NCBI GenBank assembly: GCA_001600415.1
Contig: BCJX01000015.1
Coordinates: 838,274 to 902,273, forward strand
Direction: 5' to 3'
DNA: 64,000 nt
DNA from: Pascua guehoae
Lineage: Eukaryota > Basidiomycota > Tremellomycetes > Trichosporonales > Trichosporonaceae
Part shown: piece after piece, positions 31,721 to 44,198 of the stretch
How the letters are laid out: the number at the start of each line of letters is the position of its first letter
Position numbering within the stretch: the first letter of the stretch is position 1
Notes under the pieces: generated by a model
The model's database searches: none
What the model saw: only the letters and a program-made list of their open reading frames with translations
What the model was told of the DNA's origin: nothing
Program-made: the position numbers and the translations under genes

Positions 31721-33949
31721 CTACTTTTTGCTGACCGACATGACGACCGTGTCGCCCTGTGCGAGATTGACGCTCGCAAGTGACGCCTTGTTGTTCATAA
31801 ACTTGCCGTCGTACTCGATACGGATGCGCGAGACGGGCAAGTCTGCGTCGACTGCGCGCTTGATGCGCTCGCGGAGAGCGGCAAACGTCGTCTTGAGCGT
31901 GAGGTCGGGGACATTGACAATGGCGCCGTTGAGCTTCCACTCTGGCTTGTCGGGCATGTCGGGGAGCTGGACGGCGAGCGTGATCGGGTGTGGGTGGAGC
32001 GAGAGCCAGTCGATTTCAGAGTAGAGCTGGCCGTCGGGGAGCTTTTCGACGCGCGCGCGCTTGGCGGGCGGTGCTGGGTTGCTGTCTGCCGGTGCAGGGC
32101 GCGTGTTACCCGCAAGCATGGCGGCACGGGCCGGGTTCATGGCGACACCTGCGCCGGCCGGGGGAACGGCGGGGCCGGCCGCACCACCAGGCTGGCCCTT
32201 GTGCTGGATCCCGGGGCCGAGCTGCGGGCCGACCGTGTTGACCGGCTTGTCCGTGATACCCGCTGCTTCGCGGCGGCGGCGCGCCATGTCCTCGGCGCTG
32301 AAGCGCTGCTGGAACGTCGTCTCGGTCTTGGCCGCCGACGCCGTGTGGCCGTCCCAGATAATCTTCTCGCGGTCCTTGCGCTTGCGCTCGGCCTCTTCTT
32401 CGCGCCGCTTGCGCAGAGCCTCGTCGTCCTCGTCGCCAAACAGGTCGGTACGCGCCGCAGCGAGATTCCTGAGCGACGTCGAAATGTCGGCACCAATCTG
32501 CAGCTGCTGCTGCTGCTGCCGCCGCGCCTCCAGATCCCTCTTCTGGTCCTTCCACCGCGGGTCCAGGAGCTCGATACGGATGTGCTCGGACAGCTCCGAC
32601 TCGGGGATGCTCTGTCCACAGTACGGACACTTGGCAGTCGCCACCTGTCCTCCACGCCGAATGCCTGAAGCGTCAGCTACATCCTCGACACAAAAATCCA
32701 GCTGACTCACCCTTTGGCACATAGTCCTTCTTGATCTTGAGACCCTTGGACTCGAGCGCGGCACGCTGCACCTCGCGCGCGCGCGCCTGCTCCTTTTCGG
32801 CCTTGATGCGCTGCACGCGCGCATCGTCGTCCTCTTCGTCCTCCTCCATGTCCACCTCTTCGGCATCGACACCCACACCGGCCCCGCCTGCTGGTGGCTG
32901 CTCGGCCGGCTCCTCCATGATCATGGATGCCATGCGCTTCTCGGCCATGCTCATGACCTGGAGCTTGTCGATTGACGTCGGTGGCGGCAGTTCCAGGTCC
33001 ATGTCGGCCTGCGTAAACTCAATCGTCTCAACCGTCACAAAGTCCTGCCAGTCGATGACCGCAAACGCCTCGGCCTCCTCATCAGCCTCCTTTGCCTTTG
33101 CGTCCTCGCGCCGCCGCCGCCCTTGCTCCCACTTGGCACGCTGCCGTCCCTCCTCGAGCGTCTTCCACTTGATCGCCGGGTCCGCATCCGCCTTGACGAG
33201 CTCGTCCACCATGCCCGCCGGCGGCTGCATCACTTTTTGGTACGACTCGACCATCCGGTTGTAGTATCCGAACAGCGAGTGCGTAGGACGCAAAAAGTCA
33301 AACTGGTAGTTTCTTCCTTCCCGCTTCGACAGCGCTTCCAGGAATGATCGTCCCCGGCGCGCGTGGAACAATGCCGTCAGACGCAAAATGTCCAGGTCCA
33401 TCGCCGTCACGCCCGGAAGGTCGACCTTGAACTCCCACGCCTTGGGTTCCCATCCCGGCGTCGTGTCCTCAGGCTCGGGTGCTGCCGCGGGTGTCGCAGT
33501 GCCCCCTGGCGTGCCGTTCGCAGGGATAATGCCCTTGGCAATGTCGTCCGCCTCCTCCTGTGTCTTGGCCACACGGTATCGGTAGTACTTGTGGTACGGG
33601 TCCTCGTCGTTCAGAAAGGCAAAGCGCGGGTCCGTCTTTTGTGCTTCTCGGATCTTATCCTCGAGTGCTCCGGGCTTGGACGTCTTGGACACTGCCACTG
33701 CCGTCTTGTCGATGATTTCTGAGAGTATCAGCTACATTTTCTCCCTGACGTAGCTGCCTACTCACTCCGCATCTCTGGGGGAGGGTAGATGATTCCGTCC
33801 AGATATTTGTCGCTCAAGCGTGGTGGGCGGTATTCGCCAATGTCCTCCTCGACGGCGACCGACGCGGCCATGGACGGCGCGCCGTTGAGGCCGCTGAGGG
33901 CGTCCTCTCCCGCATACGAGTTTACGGGCTTTGGGAGGTTGAGCGCCAT
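31721..33949 (-). CDS. SF3A1: Splicing factor 3A subunit 1 (SF3a120 / Prp21 homologue)
   Basis: Three exons (33949-33766, 33718-32711, 32664-31721) encode 711 residues. The N-terminal half has two SURP modules, around residues 60-120 and 160-230 (LTALFHARRGRSFLEALSKR; FLRPTHSLFGYYN). These are followed by the SF3A3-binding region, rich in acidic residues. The zinc-finger-like CPYCGQSIPESELSEHIRIE is the conserved SF3A1 middle motif. The C-terminal about 90 residues form a ubiquitin-like domain ending in VVMSVSKK, known to contact U1 snRNA in the human protein. The protein belongs to the U2 snRNP SF3a complex in the nucleus. Its start codon is 290 bp from that of the divergently transcribed GBD/FH3 gene. 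Confidence 0.95.
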
Positions 33950-34239
33950 GGTGTCTATGTATGGAGGCTGTGTTTGTTGTTGCTCGAGTTCAGCTTGTTC
34001 ATCTTGGACATCGGTAGGTGGCGACGGCCACAGCGCCGGCCACTCACCCAGGTCGGAATTTCGGCATTTTCCCAAATCGCCTCAGTTGTGGCAGCTCGAC
34101 GCGGCTGACTTTGGCTTTCCCGTCCGCCCCTCACCCAGCAAGCAAGGAACCGCCGTTTGGCTGCCATCTCGAGGCGTCAACACAAACACACCAAACCCAC
34201 CACCCCATCACCATCACCATCACACCACCCACTATCACA
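33950..34239. promoter_or_regulatory. Short divergent promoter SF3A1 / GBD-FH3 gene
   Basis: Only 290 bp separate two opposite start codons, so both genes must share this control region. The right part is a CA-rich leader (34180-34238). Confidence 0.5.
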
Positions 34240-36296
34240 ATGCCCCCAGCGGCTTCACGCCCTCCCGTATCCATCAATTCACCCCCCCAGATGCCTGCGG
34301 GCATGCAGGTACGCGCTGGCGCGGCTGGCCAGGTCCGCCAGGCTGCACAGTCCACACCCACCAGGCCGCTACCAGCCCCAAACAACAAGGTCAACATGGA
34401 CTATCTCAGCATGCCCCCACCCCGACTCCCAGTTTCATCCATCAGTTCCACCAACTCTTCACAGCCTAGCCTCTCTAGTGACAGCTCGATGGACTCGCCT
34501 CCCCTCGACTCGAGCTTCCGTGCTCCTCAGGAGCGCATCAAGACGCCCTTACAGGAGACCAGCGCCGACAACCTCAAGCGCAACGGCGATGTTGACGCCC
34601 AGTTTGACAGCCTCCTCGTGAGTCTACCACAACAACAAGTGCACTATTGCTCACACATCACAGGACTCGCTCGAGGTCCCATCGAGCGTGCGCATCAAAT
34701 TTAGCAATGTGACCACGGACGTCAAGCAGTCCATTCTCAAGTCGACCATGTCGTCCAACCCCTCCATGCTTGCCGCCCTCGGTCTGCCCAGCCCAACTCT
34801 CCAGACCCCGCAGAAACCCAAACTCAAGAACCGCCTCTCGACCCCGCGTCTCCGCCAGTCCAAGTCTGCCGCATCGAGCGACGTTGAAGACGAGTACCGG
34901 TCCCGCTCGGGCTCGCTCGCCAGTGTTGGCAAGACGTTAAACGTCGGCAAGGATCAGTTTATCATTGTCGCGTCGCCCAAGAAGTCCAAGGCAATGTCGC
35001 ACCGCAGCGGCCAGTCGGTCGACATCCCCCGCACTCAGCGCCCGTCGACACCCACCCGCCCCTCGAGCATGTTTATTGCGCCTCCTTCCCCCAGCTCGCA
35101 CTCGAAAGGCGCCAACGCCATGTTTGAGACTCCCGCAAACTACGTGCGGTGGCTCGGCGCTTACAAGGGTACCGACCTGAACATGGATGTCAGCCGCGCC
35201 AAGAAGCTCCGCATGCTGCTCCGCCACGAAACGACCGGTTGGGTCTCTGGCTTTGTTGATGCCGGAGGATACAGCCTCATTCTCGACCGCCTCAAGGACC
35301 TACTCGATATCGAGTGGCGCGAGGAGCAGCACGACGACCAGATGCTCTTCGAACTCCTCCGCTGCATCAAGGCCCTCGGTACTTCCGAGGCCGGCAAGGC
35401 AGCACTCCGTGATGCCCACCCCCGCCCCTTCCCCGAGCTCTCCAAACTCCTCTTCTCTGAGAAGAAGCCCGGCGACCTACCCTGCCGCCAGGTCATTATC
35501 GAGCTGTGGCTCTTCCACTTTGAACTCTTCCCCTCGTACAACACCACAAAGCCATCGACGGTCCGCTTCGGGTCCCTCCCCGCCGAGGCGTTTGATGTCT
35601 CCATGTTTGTCCGCAGCCTCTTCCTCCCCGAGCAGGAGGACAAGACCAAGGAGTACCATGACTTTGTTCAAGTCGCTCACCGCCCACGGATCTTCAAGTG
35701 CTGGGTCCAAGAGCTCAGTGACATTTGTCGCGACTACTTCTGGTGCGAGACTCGGTGCTGAATGAAGCTAACGCCCAGGGTCATGTGTCACGGTTCCAAC
35801 ACGCTGTGGGACTTGAGTGAGGTCAACGAAAAAGTGGTGGAGCGACCTGTTGCGCCTGGAGGAGCCACTGGAGGTGTCGAGTTTGAAGCCATGGGCTATG
35901 TGGTGAGCTGACCCGTATGCCCCGGAATCGCAGCTAACTTTAGACAACCCACTTCCGCCTGCTCAATGCGCTCTCGTTGCACCTTGCCCAGGACAACCCG
36001 CAGGAGGCTGCCAAGATGCACCAGGACCTCCTGATGTCTGGCTTGGATCGCATTCTTGTTGTGAGTTGCCCAAGTGTGATGGTACTCGGCTGACACACCA
36101 GACCATGCGTAAAGCATCCACCACCTACTACCCCACGCTCCACCTCGAGATTGCACGATACATTGACCTGCTCCGTCGCTCATCGCCCAACCAGCAACTG
36201 CCATACCTTATCCGCAAGCTCGTCGGCCCACCACCCGAAGAGATGCGCCGGCACAAGTCTGCGGCCGAGTGGCTGCCACGCACAGCGTGGGCCTAG
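34240..36296 (+). CDS. GBD/FH3-domain Rho-GTPase-binding protein without formin FH2 domain (Rid1-like)
   Basis: Five exons (34240-34617, 34664-35742, 35779-35902, 35944-36060, 36102-36296) give 630 residues. Residues 1-270 are disordered and Ser/Pro-rich. From about residue 290 an armadillo-type GBD/FH3 domain starts. Diagnostic stretches are YVRWLGAYKGTDL, LRMLLRHETTGWVSGFVDAGG, LLDIEWREEQHDDQMLFELL and FSEKKPGDLPCRQVIIELW. In formins this region binds active Rho and mediates autoinhibition. Here the protein ends after the armadillo repeats (LPRTAWA) with no FH1 or FH2 part. It is therefore a stand-alone regulator, resembling proteins annotated as Rid1 GTPase-binding proteins in other fungi. 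A role in polarity or cytokinesis is inference. Confidence 0.88.
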
Positions 36297-36747
36297 ATAC
36301 ATGACCCTGTGCGTGTGGCTGCTGGGCAGCGAACCGACCAGACGACGACGACATCATCAAGACTACACCAATTGCACTTGCAGACGATCACGGCCGCCTA
36401 CCATTGACCGACGTGTGAAACGACCCACACAAGACTCCACCCCAAGCCGGTCACAACGAGCAGTGTTCAGCAAGCTACAATACCCTGTCCCATAGTTGTG
36501 CATTATGATTCCCTTTCTGTATCAGAGGAACCGAGCACGGATGTGGTGAAATGTGCGGCTGCATCAAAGTGCATCTGCTATGCTATGCGCGGAGTGGTTG
36601 GCTGAGCCTGGTGGTATCGAGAGGCCGGGGGTATGGGTGCGTTGTTGCTTGGTTCTTCGTCCTCTTGGCCTTGGCGTCGACTCGCCATCGTGAGCGAGCG
36701 TCCCGACTGGGCAATGCGTAAAATCGGTGGATACATCTCGACGGAAT
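36297..36747. other. Convergent intergenic region
   Basis: 451 bp lie between the 3' ends of the GBD/FH3 gene and the bL34m gene. No coding signal is seen; the sequence presumably holds the two 3' untranslated regions. Confidence 0.5.
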
Positions 36748-37122
36748 CTAGTGGCTGAGGAAGCGGCGGCCCTTGGCCCTCCGCCTCGAGAGGATCTTGC
36801 GTCCGAGTCGTCCACCACGGGCGCGCGAGAGGAAGCCGTGCTTGTTCTTCCGCTTGCGCTGCGATGGCTGGTACGATGCGCCGTATGCCTTGCCACGGAC
36901 CTGCATGGCGGTGGGGGCCGGCGCAAGACGGGCAAGGAGCGAGGTTGTTGGGAGGGGCGCGGGGGAGATGCGCGAGAGGAGCGAGGGGCGGGCAGTGGGG
37001 AGCAACGACGTGCGGACGGCGGGGCGCAGAAGGGACAGCGACGCGCGCGGGGTGAAGAGCGGGCTGGCGGTGGCGGGCGCGGCGCGCAGCGCCTGCGCGG
37101 CAGTGCGGAGGAGGCGGGGCAT
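36748..37122 (-). CDS. MRPL34: Mitochondrial ribosomal protein bL34m
   Basis: The single exon encodes 124 residues. The first 80 or so are Arg/Ala/Ser/Leu-rich without acidic residues, a typical mitochondrial presequence ([16 protein letters not shown]). The last 42 residues are the bL34 fold: [18 protein letters not shown], then [18 protein letters not shown], ending FLSH. Bacterial bL34 is about 45 residues long, so only the presequence is extra. It belongs to the large subunit of the mitochondrial ribosome. The frame is open upstream to 37275, but the Met at 37122 begins the presequence. It is divergent from RVB1, with 301 bp between starts. Confidence 0.93.
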   Translation of the reverse strand: MPRLLRTAAQALRAAPATASPLFTPRASLSLLRPAVRTSLLPTARPSLLSRISPAPLPTTSLLARLAPAPTAMQVRGKAYGASYQPSQRKRKNKHGFLSRARGGRLGRKILSRRRAKGRRFLSH

Positions 37123-37423
37123 TGCGAGAGGCGTGTGTGTGGTGGCGGCGAGAGTGGTCGTGAGGAGGCCGAAGATGTCGAGCTCGAAGTCCGACTTTGC
37201 AGCCCAGGTTGCAGGGTGGCTGTGAATGGGATAAATTACAGAAAAAGGGATGAAAGAAAAATATGAAAATGCCACATGGCATGTTTGGATTATTGCAAGG
37301 CTTGACGTCGTTTTGGTGAAGTTGGGTGCATTGGTGACTACTGGGCAACCTTCGAGCAGCTACTGTACTTGTGCGCGTGTTGTCGTCTCTCTCAAAACAC
37401 ATTCGCAACACCTCGCATCCACC
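37123..37423. promoter_or_regulatory. Divergent promoter bL34m / RVB1
   Basis: 301 bp lie between opposite start codons of two housekeeping genes. There is an A-rich patch (37240-37275) in otherwise GC-rich DNA. No discrete site is assigned. Confidence 0.45.
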
Positions 37424-39012
<1,589 letters not shown>

Positions 39013-39680
39013 ATTGACAGAGGGCGCCCGCCCATACAGGGTGCATGGCAGCGCACGTAGATATGGCCGAGTGCAGTGCATAGAGATGCATTGGGTACTG
39101 TGTAGTAGCTGTGATGAGACGATATTGGGCCATGCATGCTGCGAGGTGAGGTGAGGACAAGATGGTTTGCGGGGTAATGTGGTGTTTGCGTGGGGAAAAT
39201 GGGCAGGACGCAGTGGTGGCGCTAACCGGGGCATTGGCAGCCACGCCAGCCACGTCTGGGTCATGCACCGTGGCACCCACCCTACAGTACCTTGGTAGCT
39301 CGGCCTCCACCCACCCACTGCGCAACGCACGCAACACGACTACGCCGCCGTCTACCTCTATTCCTCTTCGCTACTCGTGTCGTCGTTTGTGTTTTCCACC
39401 ACTCTGATTCTTTCGTCGCACGCCCGTCGCTGCACCCGCGCACACCTTTGGCAAGGCGATCTCACGACTGATCCCGAGATCACCTGGCAAGCACAACCTC
39501 TCATACCAACCACCTGCATCCACCCACAACACCAACACTACCACCTGAAAGACTTGTCTTGGCGCGTCACTCTCAACATTATCCATCCACACATCGCCAT
39601 CCCGCATCCCAACTCGAGGCAACACCGTTGACCGGCTGAAAGCCACCCTACGCCGACCCCCAGCCCTCACGGAACACGCC
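39013..39680. promoter_or_regulatory. RVB1 3' region and upstream region of HID1
   Basis: 668 bp without a coding signal. The right half (39360-39660) is rich in CA and CT and probably forms the leader of the HID1 transcript. Confidence 0.4.
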
Positions 39681-42600
39681 ATGTTCCGTGGCCTCCCAAC
39701 GTTCAAGTCGTTGCCGCAGGCGATTGGCCTGCCGTTCCTATCGTCCCAAGAAGACGCGCAGATCGCGTTCAAGACTGGCGAGAACGGGTTCAAGCGGTTG
39801 TTTGGCGAGGATGTGAGTGGTGCATCGTGTGGGAGAGGTAGGCGTGTTGGCAGTGGTGCAGCTTCAGCAGCGGGGCAGTGGTCGAGCTCGGCTTGCACAC
39901 GCGTCTCGCCGCCCAAACCTCGCGCTGGGCTGCTCGCAGCTCGCGCAGCAGCACAGTCGAGCTGCGTAACCGAGGCCGCTTTGCCGCGCACCATACCCTT
40001 ACTGACTGCAGGTCATTCCACTGAGCGAGGAATCGTACTGGTCGCAGTACTGGACCGTGTTCTCGTCTGTGGCCGATGTGTACAATCTCATCTCGGCGCA
40101 GGACGTGCGGCAGGCGCTAGGTGCCAACCCGACCAACGCGGCCAACCTCGTCGAAGCCCTCTCGCACCACCTCTTCACCCTCCTGCCGTCGAACACGTTC
40201 CCGTCGTCGTCGATCGTGGCCCCCGCGCGCGTGAGCGCGTCCGCAGAAGCCCTCAACTGCCTGCGCGTACTGGGACGTATCCTCGTGGTCGCCTACGAGG
40301 CCGAGGACGGGAGCGTGGGAAGTGTGGGCGGCAAGACGTGGGCCGACCTGCACCTTTGGGCACGTCAAAGGGTCGTCAAAACACAGCAGGAGGACGCCGA
40401 GCTCGAGAGGGCGCGTGAGGAGGAGGGGGAGGACCAGTTTACGATTGGCGACGAGGACGACGACGAGGGTGATGGCCAAGACGAGGGCGCGCGAGCATTC
40501 AAGGCCAGTATTGGCAATCCCGCGCCGGCGCAAGAGGACGCCAACGACAGTGGCAAGGATGAAAACGGGACGCTGCGCGACCCACTCGCCAACCCCGACC
40601 CGGAGGAGGGGTCTGCGCCACCCGCCGAGGACGAGGGCGACTTTGTCCCCTGTCTCGCGGACCGGCTGTTCAGCTGCACCATCGACCTCTTGTTCTGTGC
40701 TGGCTTCACAGTGCCCGATTCGGTGCGCGGCGAGGACGGCCTGGGCGACAAGATCAACGTGAGTCGGCCACGGGGTCTCCTGGGTGGCATCACTGACAAA
40801 CCAGTATGTGATCTGGGAGAAGGGTGTGGGGAGCACGGTCGCGGTGGGCTCGACCTCCGAGCTGGACCGAAACAAGGCCGAGGTGCTGCGTTTCCTGCTC
40901 ATCCTCGTCTCGACCACCATGTACACTCCGCCGTCGGCTCTGCAGACCGTGCCCAACGCCCCACTGGAGCATCTGACCACCGCGCTCGAGCGCCGCCTCG
41001 TGCTCTCCCTCCTGTGCTCGCTGCTCAACACATCGCTCGCCTCGCCCAAATCGGGCACGGCAGCCGTGCCGTACAACCACCTCGTCTTCCGCGCAAGTGA
41101 CGAGCGCCGCACGCTCGTGCGCATGTGTCTCATGACACTCCTCACCGCCCTCGACTACCACAGTATCGACATGTGCGTGCCCCCTCCAGGCACCGCACCC
41201 GAGACCAAGGACGACAATGCGTTCCGCTACTTTATCTCAAAGCTGCACCGCAAAGACGACCTCTCGTTTGTCCTCGGCGGCATCCTCGGTATCCTCGACG
41301 AACACTTGGCAGTGTCCAACAATTACCTTCCGGGAAGCAAGAAGCCGGTACCCTACATTCTCGAGGCTTGTGCGTATCTCATCCGACCGTCCGATGGGCA
41401 AAGAGTTGGGCCTTTCGGTCTGTGCCGGATGTGCCTGTGCTAACGCAGCAGACATGCTTCTGTGGCGCCTCGTCGATCTCAACAAGGTGAGTCTGCAGTC
41501 CGTGTCCAACCGCGTCCTAACCCCCCAGCGCTTCCGAACCTACCTCTTTGAGTCGGGCAAGGCCATCGATGTCATCGGCCACATTCTCATCTGCTGCCTC
41601 GAGCTCAAGGGCGATCCTGCCAACCACGGCCTGCTGCGCCTCCTGTCGTACCTCCTCCAGACACTGTCGGCCGACCCAGGCTTTGCCCAGGCCATCAACC
41701 AGCCCCTCCGCCAGACGGTGCCTGCCAAATGGGCCGTGGCTGGCAGTGCTGCCGACTTTATGATTGTCGTGAGTGCCGCAACCTGACACAATTTACTAGA
41801 GTACCGTACTCACTCCCAGTCCGTCTACTCGATTGCCACGACGCCAGGCCTCAACCCACTGTTCCCCGCGTTGACCATTTCCATTGCCAACGTCGCACCG
41901 CACCTGCGCCATGTCGGTGTGCAGGCGTCCACGCGCTTGATGCAGCTGTTCAAGGCATTCTCAGCACCAAACTTTCTCCTCGCCGACGAGGGCCACCCAC
42001 GCCTCGTCTACTACTTGCTCGAGACATTCAACGCCGTTCTCTATCACCAGCTCAACGAGAACCCAAACCTGGTATACGCCATTCTCCAATCGCACCAGGA
42101 CTTCCAGAAACTCGCAACGTTTACACTCATGTCGGGCCTGCGTGAGATTCTACGCAAAAAGGCGCTCCGTGCCGCCGCCGAGCGCGAGCAGACGGATCGC
42201 AACACACCCCCACCGCGGGGGCTGGTGCGAACCGACTCTGAGCTCCAAATGCTGGCCGAAAAGGCTCGTCTGCTAGGACGCGAGATTGGCGACGACGACG
42301 AAGACGACACGGTCTCGCTCAATGCGGGACATACACCTGCAACCGCAACCGCAACCGCACCTGCGGGCTCGCGGTCTAGCGGCGAGGCTGCACCCGCTTC
42401 GGTCGGCTCCCCCGTGTCCTCCACGGCCGCCGAACGGTCGACGCCAATGAGCGAAAAGGCGCGCGGAAAGATGCGCGCGACCGACGACGCGAGCTCGGTC
42501 CACGATGCCGAGGACGAGGAGGAGCTGCGCCGCGTCGCTGCCGCGGGTGTCGGACCAAACGGCTACGTCCCCACGCAGGAGTGGGTCACGAGCTGGCAGA

Positions 42601-43058
42601 AGGGGTGAGTACGAGTGGCGGCGAGCATGTGCGGCAGCACGGCATCACAGGCGAACCGCCCTCGCCATAGACTAATTCCCCCGTTAGACCGACCGCTGAC
42701 ACTCAGACTCCCCCTCGACCCCGTCCTCATCGCCATCACCGAGCTCCTTCCCAAGATCCAAGACTCGCAGCCGCCGCGCGCAGGCGGGCCTTCGTCCAAG
42801 GTCTTCAACCTCCTCAAGGGCGCGTCGCTCGAGGATGTCTTGCCCCCTGCCCCGCCCGTGCTCCCGCGCAAGTTCATGTGGTCGCCCCAGAGCTGTGTGT
42901 GGCTCACGTCGCTCCTGTGGGGCGACATTTATGTCGCTGGCATGGCCGCGGGCGTGTGGAAGGACACGCACGTGCGGCTCTTTGGCGTCAAGCAGGCGCC
43001 CGTGACGGGACGGCAGAAGCAGGTCGACCGCGTGCTCAAGATGATTGGTGTCGTGTGA
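39681..43058 (+). CDS. HID1: Hid1 family protein (high-temperature-induced dauer formation homologue; Ftp105-like)
   Basis: Seven exons (39681-39812, 40012-40758, 40805-41369, 41452-41486, 41529-41768, 41820-42604, 42707-43058) give 951 residues. Family hallmarks are SYWSQYWTVFSSVADVYNLI near residue 55, the long helical repeats, and the RFRTYLFESGKAIDVIGHI segment. HPRLVYYLLETFNAVLYHQL and the C-terminal SPQSCVWLTSLLWGDIYV are further hallmarks. Acidic, low-complexity loops occur at about residues 145-200 and 590-700. Hid1 proteins are peripheral Golgi proteins linked to secretory sorting; fission yeast Ftp105 anchors a ubiquitin peptidase at the Golgi. No transmembrane helix is expected, and none is obvious. 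Confidence 0.9.
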
Positions 43059-43265
43059 GCGTGAGCGTGCGCGTGCACGGAGTGCACGCGACGCATAGTG
43101 CCACTCAACAGCTCGAGTTGTGATGCGCAACGCTAGCAAGCAGACGTGGATCGCATGAGATCGCATATGATCCCAAGATGGTGTCGGTGTCGGTACATCG
43201 GATGGCATGCATGGCGTACTTGTCACGCGACGAGATTGTCTTAATTTCACCAGAGTATATAGTTA
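43059..43265. other. Convergent spacer HID1 / aldo-keto reductase
   Basis: A short spacer between converging 3' ends. It contains repeated TCGGTGTCGGT-like and GATCGCAT motifs but no coding signal. Confidence 0.4.
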
Positions 43266-44133
43266 TTAACCCAGCATGTCAAGCGTTTCTTTTCTCTGAT
43301 CCTTTACCCAACTCCGACCAATGGCACTCGGTTCACTACCACCAGGCTTAGGTGTGGCCGTGCTGCCGTCAGCCACACGGCGCCCACTTGAACTCACGAC
43401 ACCACGGTCCTCGTACGCGTCGTCGATGAGCTTGATCTCGTCCTCGGTGAGCTTGATGTTGACGCCGTCTGCGGTCAGTGTGTTGCGAGGCAGTGGGGGA
43501 GTTGGCGAGCTCGCCGTGTCTAGTACAGCGGGGGGTGTGGTGGCACAGTGGACTACGGACGCCGGTGGGGTGCAGTACAACCGTCAACACCCAAGTAGAT
43601 GAAACCTGATGACACCTGAAGAAGACAGGCAACGCACGCGATAAACACACCACACAACACAAACACCACACAACACAACACAACACAACACAACACAACA
43701 CAACAAAACACAACAAAACACAACACGACACAACACGACACCACACCATACAACACAACACACCACAACACAAAACACCACAACACAACACCACAAAACA
43801 CAACAAAACACAACCACAAGACACACCAATAAGCTCCCGCAGACTCTCCAACTTTGTCGTCCCCACAATCGGCGCCGTGACGAAATCCTTGCCGAGGCTC
43901 CACGCGAGCGCCGCCTGGGCCATCGAAATGCCGCGCTTGGCGGCGACCTGCTCGACGCGCTTGTTGACGAGCTTTGTGGCGTCGGAGGGATTGTTGAGCC
44001 CGCGCTGCGTCCACTGCGCGTCCGTCTGGGAGCGCGCCGTGGGCGCCGCGTCGAAGGGGCGCGTGAGGAAGCCGCGGCCGAGGGGGGACCAGGGGATCAT
44101 GCCGGTGCCGAAGAGCTGGGTGTTAGTTGGGAA

Positions 44134-44198
<65 letters not shown>

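Noticed and set aside
39681..43058. Dymeclin assignment
   Set aside because: Dymeclin and Hid1 are related Golgi families, but the N-terminal SYWSQYWTVF...DVYNLI block and the C-terminal VWLTSLLWGDIYV block fit Hid1.
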